A stretch of DNA of 64,000 nucleotides from positions 186,001 to 250,000 of the forward strand of contig NZ_OY762552.1 of the NCBI RefSeq assembly GCF_963666025.1, in the 5' to 3' direction. Within the stretch, counting starts at the first letter, position 1. Every line of letters starts with the position of its first letter. The notes under the pieces were generated by a model. The model was given only the letters and a program-made list of their open reading frames with translations, was not told the DNA's origin and did not search any database. Shown one piece after another: positions 62,320 through 64,000 of this stretch. The stretch is from an uncultured Methanobacterium sp. (GTDB taxonomy: Archaea; Methanobacteriota; Methanobacteria; Methanobacteriales; Methanobacteriaceae). Both the position numbers and the translations under genes were made by a program.

Positions 62320-64000
62320 TGACATTTAAAGTTAATCAGAAATGCATCATAGCACTATTTTTTGGTATTGTATTTATTTTAAGTGTTAATACTGTTTCTG
62401 CGGTATCTCAAACCAATTTCACCACCAGCGAAATATCATCAGCTTCAGTTGCTCTTCAAAACCAGATTGACACCAACGAAAAGCTACCGGATAGTGTAAA
62501 GGTTGGAAATCAAACTGTTAACACGGCACAGTATCTTCACCTGGCTGCACAGGCCACTGACCAGATACAGAACAACAAAAGCACACCAATAACCTTACAA
62601 AACGACAAAGTACCAGGATACAGCGAAGAATCCTTAAACACAGGAACCATGACCCAAGCAGACTACGAAGACTTCGCACGACGACTAAACGAATACATCA
62701 ACAACAACCACCAAGCACCACCCTACGGCTACATAGGCCAGGGAAAAATCGGATACCAATCACAAGTATACCTATTCAGCCGAATATTAAGCATTTACAA
62801 CACCACCGGAACCCTACCCCCATACATAACAATCAAACCCTTCACCACATCAAACATACCCATACTCTACACAGCCCCCACCACTTTCACACCCTCACAG
62901 ATCATAACCGCAGCAGTAACACTACAAAAAACCATAGAAACCACCAAAACCATACCCAACACCGTAACAGTGAACGGAATCACCATATACACCGCCCAAT
63001 TCCTACACCTAGCCACCACAGCAACCACACAACTAAAAAACAACAACAAAAACCCCATACTACTACAAAACGACGACCAACCCACCTACACCGAAGAACA
63101 ACTCAACACCGGAACCATGACCCAAACAGACTACCTAGACTTCGCAACACGAATCACCAACCACATGAACCAAAACCACCAAGCACCACCCTACGGCTAC
63201 ATAGGACTCGGAAAAATCAGCTACCAATCACAAGTATACCTCTACACTCGAATTTTAAGCCTCTACAACACCACCGGAACCCTACCCCCATACATAACAA
63301 TCAAACCCTTCACCACATCAAACATACCCATACTCTACACAGCCCCCACCACTTTCACACCCTCACAGATCATAACCGCAGCAGTAACACTACAAAAAAC
63401 CATAGAAACCACCAAAACCATACCCAACACCGTAACAGTGAACGGAATCACCATATACACCGCCCAATTCCTACACCTAGCCACCACAGCAACCACACAA
63501 CTAAAAAACAACAACAAAAACCCCATACTACTACAAAACGACGACCAACCCACCTACACCGAAGAACAACTCAACACCGGAACCATGACCCAAACAGACT
63601 ACCTAGACTTCGCAACACGAATCACCAACCACATGAACCAAAACCACCAAGCACCACCCTACGGCTACATAGGACTCGGAAAAATCAGCTACCAATCACA
63701 AGTATACCTCTACACTCGAATTTTAAGCCTCTACAACACCACCGGAACCCTACCCCCATACATAACAATCAAACCCTTCACCACATCAAACATACCCATA
63801 CTCTACACAGCCCCCACCACTTTCACACCCTCACAGATCATAACCGCAGCAGTAACACTACAAAAAACCATAGAAACCACCAAAACCATACCCAACACCG
63901 TAACAGTGAACGGAATCACCATATACACCGCCCAATTCCTACACCTAGCCACCACAGCAACCACACAACTAAAAAACAACAACAAAAACCCCATACTACT
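62320..64000 (+). CDS. Secreted pseudomurein-binding repeat (PMBR) protein, cut by window edge
   Basis: The frame starts with ATG after GGGAGGGGTGTTA, has a signal peptide (IIALFFGIVFILSVNTVSAVS) and runs off the right edge. PMBR motifs such as LPDSVKVGNQTVNTAQYLHL and IPNTVTVNGITIYTAQFLHL recur, each P-x-x-V-x-V-N-G...Q-(F/Y)-L-x-L-A; a second motif, LPPYITIKPF preceded by SRILSIYNTTG, alternates with it. PMBRs bind the pseudomurein wall in known Methanobacteriales surface proteins and viral endopeptidases. The catalytic or other C-terminal domain lies beyond the window. Confidence 0.9.
62796..64000 (+). repeat. 468-bp tandem repeat inside the PMBR gene (2 full, 1 partial copy)
   Basis: Units start at 62796, 63264 and 63732 and appear identical at the DNA level as far as I compared them. 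Each is 156 codons. An earlier, diverged unit precedes them (about 62480-62795). The strand is A- and C-rich and poor in G, so codon use differs from the gene's first 250 bases. Confidence 0.9.

Noticed and set aside
62867..63994. Three repeated minus-strand ORFs with identical 72- or 63-residue products
   Set aside because: They are the antisense of the PMBR repeats and exist only because the coding strand is poor in G. The plus frame has a start, signal peptide and family match.

Overview
The window is about 64 kb of low-GC archaeal DNA, most likely from a mesophilic methanogen of the order Methanobacteriales, close to Methanobacterium. Markers are cyclic 2,3-diphosphoglycerate synthetase, archaeal-type PEP carboxylase, archaeal primase PriS/PriL, the ADH synthase / dehydroquinate synthase II route to aromatics, a small DSR-like protein, and a secreted protein with pseudomurein-binding repeats. 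Ribosome binding sites are GGAGGTGA-like. No rRNA, tRNA, CRISPR array or insertion sequence was recognised by eye.

Layout. 1-10 kb: end of a metal P-type ATPase, a DUF2188 protein, a chagasin-like secreted inhibitor, a deformylase-like protein, cpgS, a UPF0058 protein, hisD, aspS, a flavoprotein and a coiled-coil membrane protein. 10.5-13 kb: a large beta-helix/Ig adhesin. 13-15.5 kb: ppcA and a DSR-like protein. 15.5-18 kb: a poor, orphan-rich stretch with a 36-residue basic ORF, small membrane or secreted proteins, a probable frameshift and an amber-interrupted ORF. 18-20.5 kb: a methyltransferase-like gene with the two first enzymes of the archaeal shikimate route. 20.9-34 kb: a DUF4013 membrane protein, an HprK-like ATPase, thpR, cca, priS/priL, metG, a 36-bp tandem repeat, a DUF530-like protein, an HTH protein and a MraY-like transferase.

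33.9-39.6 kb is the most intriguing region. A minus-strand operon encodes a Roadblock/LC7 protein, a protein fusing a KaiC-like domain (without Walker A) to a Ras/Arf/MglA-like GTPase, two KaiC-like ATPases and a TPR protein. Just upstream are two class III signal-peptide (prepilin-like) genes. It resembles an MglA/MglB polarity switch joined to KaiC-type ATPases, perhaps acting on surface pili; this role is inference.

41.6-61.6 kb is a surface-glycan cluster: two converging arms of glycosyltransferases (GT2, GT4), GT-C-like membrane proteins, an NAD-dependent sugar epimerase/dehydratase, a methyltransferase and a flippase. The window ends inside a pseudomurein-binding repeat protein built of apparently identical 468-bp units. 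Glycan assembly, export and wall-bound proteins therefore sit side by side.

All assignments come from reading the translated sequence; no database search was run. Residue positions are approximate unless tied to a stated motif.
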